Shown in pieces: positions 1 to 15,056 of a stretch of 47,205 nt of DNA. The notes below the pieces were generated by a model. That model searched no databases, was not told the origin of the DNA, and saw nothing but the letters and a program-made list of their open reading frames with translations. This DNA is from Cellulomonas sp. ACRRI (GTDB lineage Bacteria > Actinomycetota > Actinomycetes > Actinomycetales > Cellulomonadaceae): the NCBI RefSeq assembly GCF_022346185.1, contig NZ_JAKRMS010000017.1:1-47205 (forward strand), given 5' to 3'. The position numbers and the translations under genes are program-made. Position 1 is the first letter of the stretch, and each line of letters begins with the position of its first letter.

Positions 1-36
1 GAGCAGAGCGAGGACGACCGCGACGGCGAGTGGTGA
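1..36 (+). CDS. Possible C-terminal end of an upstream gene (partial)
   Basis: The first frame is open from base 1 to a TGA at 34-36 and would encode an acidic tail (EQSEDDRDGEW). A charged tail like this is common at protein C-termini, and a strong hairpin follows at 227-250. Only 11 residues are visible, so this could equally be chance. Confidence 0.25.
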   Translation, partial: EQSEDDRDGEW

Positions 37-833
37 CCGTGGACGTCGGCGGGTGGGGTGCGGGTGCATGGCGTGCTCCTGGGGTGGGAGACGTCCGCCC
101 GTCCGGTGCAACCGGGCGCGCGCGGCGCCGCGGTGTGGCGGACGGTCCATGCCATACCGATCGGGCGGGCGACCTCGTGCGGCAGGTCGCGTCGCCGTTC
201 TCCCGAGGCCCCCCATGGCCGCGGAACCGCCGCAGCCCCGGCTGCGGCGGCGGGGTGCTGCGGTGCAGGGTCGCGCGGGTGCGCTTCCTCTGTCGACGTT
301 AGCGGTGGGTGGGATCTGTGAGAAGGCTGTGGCGGGCGATGCCACTCAGACGGGTCCGGCACTCCAGCGAGCTGCTCGGGCCTCTTGCGGTCCTCGGACA
401 CTCGATCATGCTGCGCTCCGGCTCTCCCTTGCCGGAACGGCAGGCGCGCATGGAGGTGCGGTCGGTCTCCGAAGCGATCGCTCCTCACCAACCGCGGCCC
501 GCCCGCCGGCCCCCGCGTCGTCAGCGTCTGACGAGACCTGCACAGCGTGTTGGCCGTCATCCTCGGAGCGCGCCGCTCGCGACGCGCGAGGGATGCCGAC
601 CACGCGAGAGGCCGCGAGACCCTTCTCTCGTACCGATGCACGAACCGGATCGACAAGCCGTCTGCCATGAACGCTCAGGCGAGAGTTCCCCTTGGTCCAC
701 GCGGGTGACGCCGTAGGTGCGAACGGGACGATCAGGCACAATCCACACGCAACGTGCGGCACTGCGTCCACCCGGTCCGAGACCGTGGCAAACTCGGCGC
801 CGTCAGGTAGCCCGACTAGGGGGTCACGCAGCA
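37..833. other. About 800 bp without a supportable gene, upstream of the defence module
   Basis: Several overlapping open frames exist here on both strands. None has recognisable motifs, a ribosome binding site or believable composition: they are rich in Arg, Pro, Ala and Gly, as expected of random high-GC DNA. The only structure I can support is the hairpin at 227-250. The stretch before 834 should contain the promoter of the defence operon, but I could not find a convincing -35/-10 pair. It may be degraded remnant DNA at the edge of an inserted island. Confidence 0.5.
227..250. terminator. Strong GC-rich hairpin, probable terminator of the upstream gene
   Basis: CCGCCGCAGCC (227-237) and GGCTGCGGCGG (240-250) form a perfect 11-bp inverted repeat with a 2-nt centre. 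No T-run follows, which is usual in actinobacterial terminators. It would isolate the defence operon from upstream transcription. Confidence 0.5.
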
Positions 834-6041
<5,208 letters not shown>

Positions 6042-6056
6042 TCTGGAGTACCACCG

Positions 6057-8894
6057 ATGACGACAGCCACCTACGCGCCCGGCTCGCTGGTGCGCGCCCG
6101 CGGACGCGAGTGGGTCGTGCTGCCCGACAGCCGGCCGGCGTTCCTGCTGCTGCGGCCCCTCGGCGGGGGGAACGACGACATAGCCGGCCTGCACACGGCG
6201 CTCGAGCCGGTCGAGGACGCGACCTATCCCCTACCGAGCCCCGACGACCTCGGCGACGCGACCAGTGCCGGCCTGCTGCGCACCGCGCTCCAGCTCGGCT
6301 TCCGGTCGTCGGCCGGGCCGTTCCGGTCGCTCGCCGGAATCGCCGTCGAGCCTCGGGCGTACCAGCTCGTCCCGCTGCTGATGGCGCTGCGGCAGGACAC
6401 AGTGCGGATGCTCGTCGCCGACGACGTCGGCATCGGCAAGACGGTCGAGGCCGGGCTGATCGCCGCCGAGCTGCTCGCCCAGGGGGACGCCAAGCGTCTC
6501 GCGGTGCTGTGCAGCCCCGCGCTAGCCGAGCAGTGGCAGGCCGAGCTGGCGCGCAAGTTCCACATCCAGGCGGAGCTCGTGCTGACGTCGACGGTCCGCC
6601 GCCTGGAGCGGAATCTAATGATGAACGAGTCGTTGTTCGACCGGTACCCGCACGTAGTCGTATCCACCGACTTCATCAAGTCCGACCGGCACCGGGCCGA
6701 GTTCCTCAACCACTGCCCGGACTTGGTCATCGTCGATGAGGCGCACACCGCCGTCTCGGACACGGTCGGCGGCGGACGCCAACGGCACCGCCGGCATGAG
6801 CTCCTCGACGATCTCGCACGCGACCCGAAGCGGCACCTCATCCTGGTCACCGCGACACCGCATTCGGGTAAGGACGAGGGCTTCCGCAACCTCGTTGGAC
6901 TGCTTGACCCCGAGCTCGCGACGATCGACCTCGACCGGCCGCAGGGGCGGGAGCGGTTGGCCCGGCATTTCGTGCAGCGACGACGCGGCGACATCCGCCG
7001 CTATCTGGATGAGGACACGCAGTTCCCGTCGGACCGCGAGTTGCGCGAGGTCGCTTACTCGCTCAAGCCCGAGTACAGGGCCCTGTTCGCCAAGGTGCTC
7101 GACTATGCGCGCGAGCAGGTCCGCGACGCGGGTGATGGCACGGTGCGCCAGCGGGTGCGCTGGTGGTCCGTGCTCGCGCTCCTGCGCTCGCTCGCATCGT
7201 CTCCGGCGGCGGCCGCCGCCACGCTGCGGATGCGCGCGGCTGCTGCAGAGGCGGCCGATCTCGCCGAGGCGGACGCACTCGGCCGCGCGAGCGTGCTGGA
7301 CACTGCGGACGACGAGGCCGTCGAGGCAGCGGACGTCACCCCCGGCGCCCTCACGGAGGACACCGAGGCCACGACCCCGTCTGAGCGATCCCGGTTGCGC
7401 GCGCTGGCCCAGACTGCCGAGTCCCTGCTCGGCCCGGCCGCGGACGCGAAGCTGGCGACTCTCGTCAAGGAGGTCAAGGGGCTGCTCGCCGACGGGTTCG
7501 ACCCGATCGTGTTCTGCCGCTTCATCGACACAGCGGAGTACGTCGGCAAGCATCTCGCAGCCGAGCTGAAGAAGGCCGCCGAGGTTGCAGTGGTCACGGG
7601 GACGCTGCCGCCGGCCGAGCGACAGGAGCGGATTCGGGCGCTCACCGCGACCGATGCCCGGCACGTGCTTGTCGCGACCGATTGCCTGTCCGAAGGCGTC
7701 AACCTGCAGGACGCGTTTCAGGCGGTCGTGCACTACGACCTGGCGTGGAACCCGACCCGGCATGAGCAGCGTGAGGGTCGTGTCGATCGCTTCGGGCAGA
7801 CTGCGCCGACAGTGCGGGCGATCACGATCTACGGCAAGGACAACAGCATCGACGGCCTCGTGCTGGATGTGCTGATCCGCCGCCACCAGGCGATCAGCAA
7901 GGCGACGGGCGTGTCCGTCCCCGTCCCGAGCGAGTCCGACTCGCTGCTCGAGGCGCTCCTCGAAGGTCTGCTGCTGCGCGGGGTGAACCACGAGCAGCTC
8001 GAGCTCGAGCTGGGCCTCGAGGAGGCCGACCGGCGCCTGGAAGCCGAGTGGCGCTCGGCCGCCGAGACCGAGCGGGCGTCCCGCACAAAGTACGCGCAGG
8101 GCACGATCCACCCCGACGATGTCGCCCAGGAGGTCGCCGAGGCGCGCGCCGCGCTCGGCACCCACGGGCAGATCGAGCCGTTCGTCGAGGAGTCCTTGCG
8201 GGCGCTCGGCGCGTCCGTGACGTCGACCGGCGACGGATTCGAGGCCATCACCGACACGCTGGCGCCCGGGCTGCGCGACGCCCTGCCGCCGGGCTTCGCC
8301 ACGCCCCTGCCGTTCCACCGCCAGATGCCCGTGCCACGGCGGCACGCCCTCCTCGTGCGGACCGACCCGAGCGTCGAAGCCGTCGCCCGGTACGTGCTCG
8401 ACACCGCCCTCGACTCCGCAACCACGCTCCGCAGGGGTCCGGCGCGGCGGGCTGGGGTCGTCCGCACCCGCCACGTCGCCGCCCGCACCACCGCGCTGCT
8501 CCTGCGCTACCGGTTCCACCTCGACCTCCCCACGGCCGACGGGTCACGGACCCTGATCGCAGAGGACTGCGAGATCGTCGCGTTCCGCGGCCATCCGGAC
8601 GCGCCGGACCTGTTGCCGACGGACGAGGTCGCGTCGCTGATCGCAGCGCAGGCGGACGCGAACGTGCCCGCCGATCAGGCGCGTGATCTGATCGCCGCCG
8701 CGCTTGAGCGTGTGAGCGCCCTCGGACCGCTGCTCGACTCCCGAGCGGGCGAGCGTGCCGACCGGTTGCTGGAGAGCCATCGGCGCGTGCGGGCGGGAGC
8801 CGGTGCGGCCCGGCAAGGGCTGCGCGTGCGCGCCCAAACGCCAGTGGACGTCCTCGGGGTGTACCTGTACCTGCCTGTCGTGGGGAGCCGTTGA
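6057..8894 (+). CDS. drmD: SNF2-like helicase, DrmD-like
   Basis: The product (945 aa) is a RapA/HepA-like SNF2 ATPase. It has an N-terminal beta-rich segment containing LVRARGREWVVLP, Walker A DDVGIGKT (122-129), DEAH (227-230), an SAT-like motif VTATPHSGK, and motif VI QREGRVDRFGQ starting at residue 571. The whole appearance matches DrmD, the SNF2 helicase of class 1 DISARM, but it lies next to a DUF1998 helicase rather than separate DrmA and DrmB. Translation starts at ATG 6057 with GGAG 8 nt upstream, 15 nt after the first gene. The stop overlaps the next start (TGATG at 8892-8896), so it is coupled to the methyltransferase. It probably translocates on DNA and couples recognition to cleavage or exclusion; the exact role is unknown. 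Confidence 0.8.
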   Translation: MTTATYAPGSLVRARGREWVVLPDSRPAFLLLRPLGGGNDDIAGLHTALEPVEDATYPLPSPDDLGDATSAGLLRTALQLGFRSSAGPFRSLAGIAVEPRAYQLVPLLMALRQDTVRMLVADDVGIGKTVEAGLIAAELLAQGDAKRLAVLCSPALAEQWQAELARKFHIQAELVLTSTVRRLERNLMMNESLFDRYPHVVVSTDFIKSDRHRAEFLNHCPDLVIVDEAHTAVSDTVGGGRQRHRRHELLDDLARDPKRHLILVTATPHSGKDEGFRNLVGLLDPELATIDLDRPQGRERLARHFVQRRRGDIRRYLDEDTQFPSDRELREVAYSLKPEYRALFAKVLDYAREQVRDAGDGTVRQRVRWWSVLALLRSLASSPAAAAATLRMRAAAAEAADLAEADALGRASVLDTADDEAVEAADVTPGALTEDTEATTPSERSRLRALAQTAESLLGPAADAKLATLVKEVKGLLADGFDPIVFCRFIDTAEYVGKHLAAELKKAAEVAVVTGTLPPAERQERIRALTATDARHVLVATDCLSEGVNLQDAFQAVVHYDLAWNPTRHEQREGRVDRFGQTAPTVRAITIYGKDNSIDGLVLDVLIRRHQAISKATGVSVPVPSESDSLLEALLEGLLLRGVNHEQLELELGLEEADRRLEAEWRSAAETERASRTKYAQGTIHPDDVAQEVAEARAALGTHGQIEPFVEESLRALGASVTSTGDGFEAITDTLAPGLRDALPPGFATPLPFHRQMPVPRRHALLVRTDPSVEAVARYVLDTALDSATTLRRGPARRAGVVRTRHVAARTTALLLRYRFHLDLPTADGSRTLIAEDCEIVAFRGHPDAPDLLPTDEVASLIAAQADANVPADQARDLIAAALERVSALGPLLDSRAGERADRLLESHRRVRAGAGAARQGLRVRAQTPVDVLGVYLYLPVVGSR

Positions 8895-11800
8895 TGGCCG
8901 GGGACCTGACCGCGGTGCGATCCATCGGGGCATTGCTGCCCTCCGACCTGCTCGCGCGCGTTGCAGCCGGTGACGGCGAGCTTGGCGGGTTCTCCGGCTG
9001 GGACTACCACCTGGCCGCGGGCGAAACCCCGCGCGAGGCCGCGAACCGGGCATGGGCGTACCTCATCGGCGTGTGGCCGTCGTTCCACGATGCGCTGTCG
9101 CGGCTGCCGGAGGGCGACCCGGCCGTCGGCGTGACGCGTGAGCGGTGGTTGCAGGTGCTGTTCCGGGAGCTCGGCTACGGGCGGCTCCAGGCGACCCCGG
9201 CCGGTGGGATCACTGCGTCGGGCAAGTCGTTCCCGGTGTCGCACCAGTGGGGCGCCGTGCCGATCCACCTGCTCGGGTGGGGCGTCGACCTCGATCGCCG
9301 CACCAAGAGTGTGCCGGGTGCCGCCGAGCGCGCCCCGCATGCGATGGTGCAGGAGCTGCTCAACCGGTCCGACGAGCATCTCTGGGCAGTCGTGTCGAAC
9401 GGCCGGGTCGTGCGGGTGCTGCGCGACTCGACCTCCTTGTCGGCCCAGTCGTTCGTCGAGTTCGACCTGGAGGCGATGTTCTCCGGCGAGCTGTTCGCCG
9501 ACTTCGTCGTGCTGTTCCTCCTGCTCCACCAGTCCCGCCTCGAGGTCCTGACCGACGATGCCGGCCCGTCCGAGTGCTGGCTCGAGCGGTGGCGCACGAC
9601 CGCGATCGCGACCGGCGCACGCGCACTGTCGCTGCTGTCGGACGGCGTGCAGGCCGCGATCGCCGACCTCGGCACCGGGTTCCTGCGCGCGACGCCGTCC
9701 CTGCGGCAGCGGCTGGACGAAGATTCGCTGCACCTGGCTGACTACCACCAGGCACTGCTCCGACTGGTCTACCGAATGCTGTTCCTGTTCGTCGCCGAGG
9801 ACCGCCAGGCCCTGCACCCCCTTGACTCCGACCCGACGGCGCAGGCCCGCTACCGGGACTACTTCTCGACCGACCGGCTGCGGCGCCTCGCGCTCAGGCG
9901 CCGCGGCACCCGGCACGGTGACCTGTGGCAGGTGCAGCGACTGGTGATCGCCCGCCTCGGGCAGGACGACGGCTGTCCGGAGCTCGCGCTGCCCGGTCTG
10001 GGCGGCCTGTTCGACGACGACGGTGCCGAGTTGTTCACCGACGCTGACCTCCCCAACGACGCGCTGCTGTCCGCGATCCGGCACCTGTCGACCGTGCGGC
10101 CCAAGGGCCAGCCGCTGCGCACCGTCGACTACAAGAACCTCGGCGCCGAGGAGCTCGGCTCCATCTACGAGTCGCTGCTCGAGCTCGTGCCCCGTTACCA
10201 CCGCACCGAGCAGACGTTCACCCTGGAAAACTTGGCCGGCAACGACCGCAAGACCACCGGCTCGTACTACACGCCGTCCTCGCTGATCGACCTGGTGCTC
10301 GACGAGACCCTCACCCCGCTGCTCGACGAGGCCGAGCGCGCAGCCGACCCGCAGGCCGCCCTGCTCGCGATGAGCGTGTGCGACCCCGCGTGCGGGTCCG
10401 GGCACTTCCTGGTCGCGGCCGCGCGCCGGATCGCCGAACGCCTCGCGATCGTCCGCTCCGGCGAGACCGACCCCACCCCCACCGACCTGCAGGACGCCCT
10501 CTATGACGTGGTCGGCTCGTGCATCTACGGGGTCGACCTCAACCCGCTGGCCGCCGAGCTCGCCAAGGTCTCCCTGTGGTTGGAATCGATGCAAGCGGGC
10601 CGCCCATTAACCTTTCTGGACGCGCACCTCAAAGTCGGCAACGCTCTGCTCGGCACCACCCCCGCCCTGCTCGCAGGCGGCATCCCAGACGACGCGTTCA
10701 CGGCGCTCACCGGCGACGACAAGCGCTTCACCACCGCGCTGAGGAAGCGCAACAAGGCCGAGCGTGAGACCACCGCGGGCGCCGACTCCCTGTTCGACCT
10801 AGTGGACGTCGGCACCTCCACCATCGACCTGCGCGGACGTCTCTCGAAGGCCGTAGCACCGGCAACCGGCGCACCGCGCCTGCGTGAGGTCCACGCCGCC
10901 CAGCGCGCCTACACCCAGTACCAGTCCTCCCCGGAACTCACCCGGGAGCGCTTGCATGCCGACGCCTGGTGCGCCGCGTTCGTCCAGGTGAAGGCCCCGG
11001 GTACGACCGCCATCACCACCGGAGTGCTTGAGTCGCTGCACGACGGCACCGCGCCAGAGACTCTCGTTCGCGTCGTCCAGCGCCTGGCCGCCGAGTCCCA
11101 GTTCTTCCACTGGCACCTAGAGTTCCCCGACGTCTTCCACACCAACACCCCGAACGGGGCACACGGCTGGAGTGGCGGTTTCACCGCCGTGATTGGTAAC
11201 CCTCCTTGGGAGCGAGTAACGCTCCAGGAGCAGGAGTTCTTCTCGCAGCGCGACAGCAGAATCGCGACGGCGAAGACCGCCGCGTTGCGCAAGAAGCTGA
11301 TACTGGAATTGCGAGAGTCAAACTCGTCTCTAGCGGACTCCTGGGCGAGCGCCAGTCGGCGTTCGGCGCAACTGAGCCTCTTCCTCCACAAGTCCGGCAG
11401 ATATCCACTGTGCGGAGTTGGAGACGTCAACACTTACGCCGTGTTCGCCGAACTATTCCAATCTCTCGTCAAACAGGGCGGACGGCTAGGAATTATCACA
11501 CAAACCGAACTTGCAACCGGATCGACTGCAGCCGCGTTCCTCGGGAACGCGGTACGCCGGCGGGAACTGGTGGCGTTCTACGATTTTGAGAACGAAGCGA
11601 AGATCTTCCCATCCGTAACGAACAAGCAGCATTTTGCGGTTTCGGTCTTGTCTGTTGGGCGACCCGCCGGGTCAGTGCACTTTGCAAGCTACGTCAGGCA
11701 CGTTGGCGACGCCAAGAACAAGCGGATACTACTCACGCCGGATCAACTGGCGAAGGTGAGTCCGAATTCGGGAACTCTACCCATTTTCCGAGGCGCGCGA

Positions 11801-12871
11801 GATGCAGATCTCACCGTCAAACTGCACGAGCAATTCCCAGTGCTCGTGCATCGAGACGCACATCAGAATCGGTGGGGCGTGCGCTTCGCAAGGCTTCTTG
11901 ATATGGCGACCGACTCTGCCTTATTTCTAGACGAACACGAGCTAACTAATCGCGAGGCGCGGTTCAACGGGTGGGGTTGGGATCTTGGTAAGTTGGACTG
12001 GATGCCACTTTACGAGGCGAAGATGCTCTGGCACTTCGATCACCGCTTCGCGACATATCGCGGAGCCACACAGGCTCAGCTGAATAAGGGTACCCTGCCA
12101 AGAGCGGCTGACAGTGCCCACGCCGACCCAACCTATGAGCCGCGCGCACGCTACTGGGTGAAGTCCAAGGACGCGGAAGCGGCCATTCCATCTGAGTGGC
12201 GCGAGGAGTGGTTTCTTGGATGGCGCGACATCACGGGTGGCGTCAACGAACGAACCCTTATTCCGGCGATCATTCCCCGCTCTGCGGTTGGCCATGTGTT
12301 TCCTGTGATGATACTGAGTCGCCCGAGCGACGGCCCAGTTTTACAGGCGCTGCTCTCAAGCTTCATTTGTGACTATCTGGTCCGCCAGAAAATCAGCGGA
12401 ACCCACGCGACATACGAGATTCTCTATCAAGTCGCCGTCCCTGGACCATCCGACTTCCAGAGGCCGCTCCAGGGAGTTACCGAATGCACGTTGGGAGAGT
12501 GGGTCCTTGCGAGGGTCCTCGAGCTCAACTACACCTCGGAACGAATGGCCGGATTCGCGAAGTCGCTTTCGGGGTCCACGCAGTCAAGTCGTGGACCGTT
12601 CAAATGGGTTCCTTCACGTCGCGAACGGATGCGCGTTGAGCTCGATGCCGCGATGTTCGTGCTCTACGGCCTGGACCGCGACGAGGTGGAGCACGTGATG
12701 GACTCATTCTTCGTCGTCCGCAAGTACGAGCAACGCGATCACGGCGAGTTCCGCACTAAGCGCCTCATCCTGGAGGCATACGACGCGATGACCGATGCTG
12801 CGGCCTCCGGAGCGTTCTACGTCAGCCCACTCGACCCGCCCGCCGGCCACGGCCCGCGCCACGACCACTGA
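8894..12871 (+). CDS. Large N6-adenine DNA methyltransferase (Eco57I/PglX/DrmMI-like)
   Basis: This 1325-aa protein carries the S-adenosylmethionine motif DPACGSGHF (from D497) and the catalytic NPPW motif (769-772) of gamma-class adenine methyltransferases. About 265 residues separate the two, as in large Eco57I- and PglX-type enzymes. Roughly 490 residues precede motif I and 550 follow NPPW; the latter should contain the target-recognition region. It is expected to mark host DNA with N6-methyladenine. I saw no clear nuclease motif, so a type IIG activity cannot be claimed. From about 11180 to 12640 base composition drops to roughly 53-58% GC by local counts, and in-frame TTA leucine codons occur at 10607, 11921 and 12341. 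The ATG at 8894 overlaps the helicase stop; a TTG at 8891 is possible but less likely. Confidence 0.88.
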   Translation: MAGDLTAVRSIGALLPSDLLARVAAGDGELGGFSGWDYHLAAGETPREAANRAWAYLIGVWPSFHDALSRLPEGDPAVGVTRERWLQVLFRELGYGRLQATPAGGITASGKSFPVSHQWGAVPIHLLGWGVDLDRRTKSVPGAAERAPHAMVQELLNRSDEHLWAVVSNGRVVRVLRDSTSLSAQSFVEFDLEAMFSGELFADFVVLFLLLHQSRLEVLTDDAGPSECWLERWRTTAIATGARALSLLSDGVQAAIADLGTGFLRATPSLRQRLDEDSLHLADYHQALLRLVYRMLFLFVAEDRQALHPLDSDPTAQARYRDYFSTDRLRRLALRRRGTRHGDLWQVQRLVIARLGQDDGCPELALPGLGGLFDDDGAELFTDADLPNDALLSAIRHLSTVRPKGQPLRTVDYKNLGAEELGSIYESLLELVPRYHRTEQTFTLENLAGNDRKTTGSYYTPSSLIDLVLDETLTPLLDEAERAADPQAALLAMSVCDPACGSGHFLVAAARRIAERLAIVRSGETDPTPTDLQDALYDVVGSCIYGVDLNPLAAELAKVSLWLESMQAGRPLTFLDAHLKVGNALLGTTPALLAGGIPDDAFTALTGDDKRFTTALRKRNKAERETTAGADSLFDLVDVGTSTIDLRGRLSKAVAPATGAPRLREVHAAQRAYTQYQSSPELTRERLHADAWCAAFVQVKAPGTTAITTGVLESLHDGTAPETLVRVVQRLAAESQFFHWHLEFPDVFHTNTPNGAHGWSGGFTAVIGNPPWERVTLQEQEFFSQRDSRIATAKTAALRKKLILELRESNSSLADSWASASRRSAQLSLFLHKSGRYPLCGVGDVNTYAVFAELFQSLVKQGGRLGIITQTELATGSTAAAFLGNAVRRRELVAFYDFENEAKIFPSVTNKQHFAVSVLSVGRPAGSVHFASYVRHVGDAKNKRILLTPDQLAKVSPNSGTLPIFRGARDADLTVKLHEQFPVLVHRDAHQNRWGVRFARLLDMATDSALFLDEHELTNREARFNGWGWDLGKLDWMPLYEAKMLWHFDHRFATYRGATQAQLNKGTLPRAADSAHADPTYEPRARYWVKSKDAEAAIPSEWREEWFLGWRDITGGVNERTLIPAIIPRSAVGHVFPVMILSRPSDGPVLQALLSSFICDYLVRQKISGTHATYEILYQVAVPGPSDFQRPLQGVTECTLGEWVLARVLELNYTSERMAGFAKSLSGSTQSSRGPFKWVPSRRERMRVELDAAMFVLYGLDRDEVEHVMDSFFVVRKYEQRDHGEFRTKRLILEAYDAMTDAAASGAFYVSPLDPPAGHGPRHDH

Positions 12872-12884
12872 CGGAGGCCGCCTG

Positions 12885-15056
12885 ATGTCCGAACCACCCG
12901 CCCGTGATGCAATCCGGCGTCCGCTGCTCGTGGGCACGATGCTTCGCATCCTGCGCGACGCTCCGCATCCTCTCCAATCCACCTCGGCGATTCAGGCGCT
13001 GGCTGCGACGTTGCCGCTGACAGAGTTCGAACTGAGCGCCAATGACAGCGGCGTCCGTCGCTTTGAGACGGGCGTCCGTTTTGAGATTTCTCATGCTCGA
13101 GCAATCGGATGGATCGAGAAGTCGGGCGGGTGGGCACTGACGGATGCCGGACGGGACGCGCTTGCCAGCGCTTCCTCAGATGCAGCACTGATGACTGCCC
13201 TCAACCGTCAGTACGGCGCTCGACAGCGTGCACGTCGACAGACCCTGGCGAGCGAAGCAACTGGCACGAAGTTCGATACTCTCCGCGCGGCGCTCGACCT
13301 GGTGGAGCCGGGTCTATGGACGTCGTACAGCGACCTCGCTCAGCTCACCGGGCTGGCGAACCAGAACGTCGGCACGTGGATTTCGGAAACCGACCATTCG
13401 GCGGCTTTCCGCGTACTCACGTCCGCGGGAACGGTGTCGGACGGCTTCCGGTGGAACGACCCGCACCGCAGCGACGACCCGCGCGAGCTGCTGGTCGCTG
13501 AAGGCCTGGAGTTCGACGACGCGGGCCGCGCCAGCCAGTCCGCACGGCTGACCAGCTACGACCTGCGCGAGCTGCTCGCCGAGTCTTCGGAGCCTGCCAC
13601 GCGCCGCGCCTGGCTCGTGCGTGGCAACAACGTCAACGGGAAAAACCTCGTGCCGACGTGGATCGCACGGGGGTCCGTGTCGGTAGCCGCCAGCCAGATT
13701 CGCGCGCTCACGCTGCCCCTCGGCAGGGCCGAGATCGTCGCCGTCGTCGAAGAGGACTACGCCCAGAAATCGTACAACACCCGAAACGAGAAGGTCACCG
13801 AGCTCGACCTGTTCGTCAATCGCATCCAGGTCGGGGACCTCGTGATCGCCAACGACGGCGGCAACTTCTACATTGGCGACATCACCGGCGAGGTCGCCTC
13901 GGTGCAGTCGTCGGACGACCGCTCGAACCTGCGCCGCACGGTGCAGTGGCGCAACCCCGCCCGGCCCGTCGACCTCACGGATCTGCCTGCAGGCCTCAAG
14001 CCCAAGCTGTCGAGCCAGCACACGGTCGTTGACCTCACCAGCGAGCTCGCCGCCCTCGCGGCGCTCGTCGCTCCCGACGCCGCCGAGGCGAAGAAGGCCG
14101 CGAAGGCCGCGCCCGTCGAGCTCGTCCTGCGTGACGCCACCGACGAGCTGGCGGACTCGCTCCTCGTCGACCGCGACTGGGTCCAGTCTTGCGTCGACCT
14201 GCTGCGCGACCGCCACCAGATGGTGTTCTATGGCCCGCCTGGCACCGGTAAGACCTACCTGGCGCAGGCGATCGCCCGGCACTTGACCGACGAGTCAGCG
14301 GTCAAACTCGTCCAGTTCCACCCCGCGTACTCCTACGAGGACTTCTTCGAGGGCTACCGGCCCGTCGCACCGAAGGACGGGACGGCCACGGTTGGATTCG
14401 CGCTCACCCCAGGCCCGTTCCGCCGCCTCGTCGACGCGGCGCGGGAGAACCCGTCGACGCCGTACGTGCTCATCGTCGACGAGATCAATCGAGCCAACCT
14501 CGCCAAGGTGTTCGGCGAGCTGTACTTCCTGCTCGAGTACCGCGATCGAGCGATCGACCTGCTCTACAGCACCGGCGACGAGGCCGGGTTCACGATGCCA
14601 TCGAACGTGTTCATCATCGGCACGATGAACACCGCCGACCGGTCTATCGCTCTCGTCGACGCCGCGATGCGACGCAGGTTCGCGTTCAAGGCGCTGCACC
14701 CGAGCGTCGAGCCGACCCGCAGCATGCTGCGGCGCTGGCTGGCCGATCGGGACCTACCGGCAACGACCGCCGACGTGCTCGACCGTCTCAACGCCCTCAT
14801 CCAGGACGAGGACTTCCGAATCGGCCCGTCGTACTTCATGCGCGCCGACGTACACCGCAACGGCGGGCTAGAGACCGCGTGGGAGACGTCGATCCTGCCC
14901 TTGCTGGAGGAGCACCACTACGGCGAGGGCATCGACGTCGCCGCGCGGTACTCGCTCCGCGCGATCCGCAGCCGGCTCGCGCGGGAGACTTCGACGGCAG
15001 CCGCGGCGGACGACTTCGCCGACATCGACGCCCCGGTGGACGATCCCACGCCATGA
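12885..15056 (+). CDS. mcrB: McrB-like AAA+ GTPase with multiple N-terminal reader domains
   Basis: The C-terminal half is an McrB-type AAA+ motor: Walker A GPPGTGKT (450-457), Walker B LIVDEINRAN (529-538), then GTMNTADRSIALVDAAMRRR with sensor and arginine-finger features. The 430 residues before it seem to hold three modules. Residues 10-95 resemble the Mrr N-terminal winged helix. Residues 128-225 resemble an MGMT-like winged helix (WTSYSDLAQLTGLANQNVG) without the active-site cysteine motif. Residues 240-385 resemble an EVE/PUA-like modified-base reader (QVGDLVI, YIGDITGEV). In McrBC systems the N-terminus of McrB chooses the DNA and the GTPase drives McrC cleavage. The start at ATG 12885 has GGAGG 7 nt upstream. 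The 723-aa protein is longer than E. coli McrB because of the extra readers. The stop overlaps the mcrC start. Confidence 0.85.
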   Translation: MSEPPARDAIRRPLLVGTMLRILRDAPHPLQSTSAIQALAATLPLTEFELSANDSGVRRFETGVRFEISHARAIGWIEKSGGWALTDAGRDALASASSDAALMTALNRQYGARQRARRQTLASEATGTKFDTLRAALDLVEPGLWTSYSDLAQLTGLANQNVGTWISETDHSAAFRVLTSAGTVSDGFRWNDPHRSDDPRELLVAEGLEFDDAGRASQSARLTSYDLRELLAESSEPATRRAWLVRGNNVNGKNLVPTWIARGSVSVAASQIRALTLPLGRAEIVAVVEEDYAQKSYNTRNEKVTELDLFVNRIQVGDLVIANDGGNFYIGDITGEVASVQSSDDRSNLRRTVQWRNPARPVDLTDLPAGLKPKLSSQHTVVDLTSELAALAALVAPDAAEAKKAAKAAPVELVLRDATDELADSLLVDRDWVQSCVDLLRDRHQMVFYGPPGTGKTYLAQAIARHLTDESAVKLVQFHPAYSYEDFFEGYRPVAPKDGTATVGFALTPGPFRRLVDAARENPSTPYVLIVDEINRANLAKVFGELYFLLEYRDRAIDLLYSTGDEAGFTMPSNVFIIGTMNTADRSIALVDAAMRRRFAFKALHPSVEPTRSMLRRWLADRDLPATTADVLDRLNALIQDEDFRIGPSYFMRADVHRNGGLETAWETSILPLLEEHHYGEGIDVAARYSLRAIRSRLARETSTAAAADDFADIDAPVDDPTP

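Noticed and set aside
53..716. Overlapping plus-strand open frames of 60-205 codons at the left end
   Set aside because: No ribosome binding sites, no motifs, and several frames are open at once, typical of non-coding high-GC DNA.
717..833. N-terminal extension of the first helicase to an upstream start
   Set aside because: The extra 39 residues are Arg/Pro-rich, and GTG 834 has a suitably spaced AGGGGG and begins the natural-looking protein.
8675..10594. Long open frame (639 codons) on the minus strand opposite the SNF2 helicase and methyltransferase genes
   Set aside because: It lies opposite genes with clear motifs, has Arg/Gly/Val-rich low-complexity composition and no motifs; it is a by-product of high GC and codon bias.
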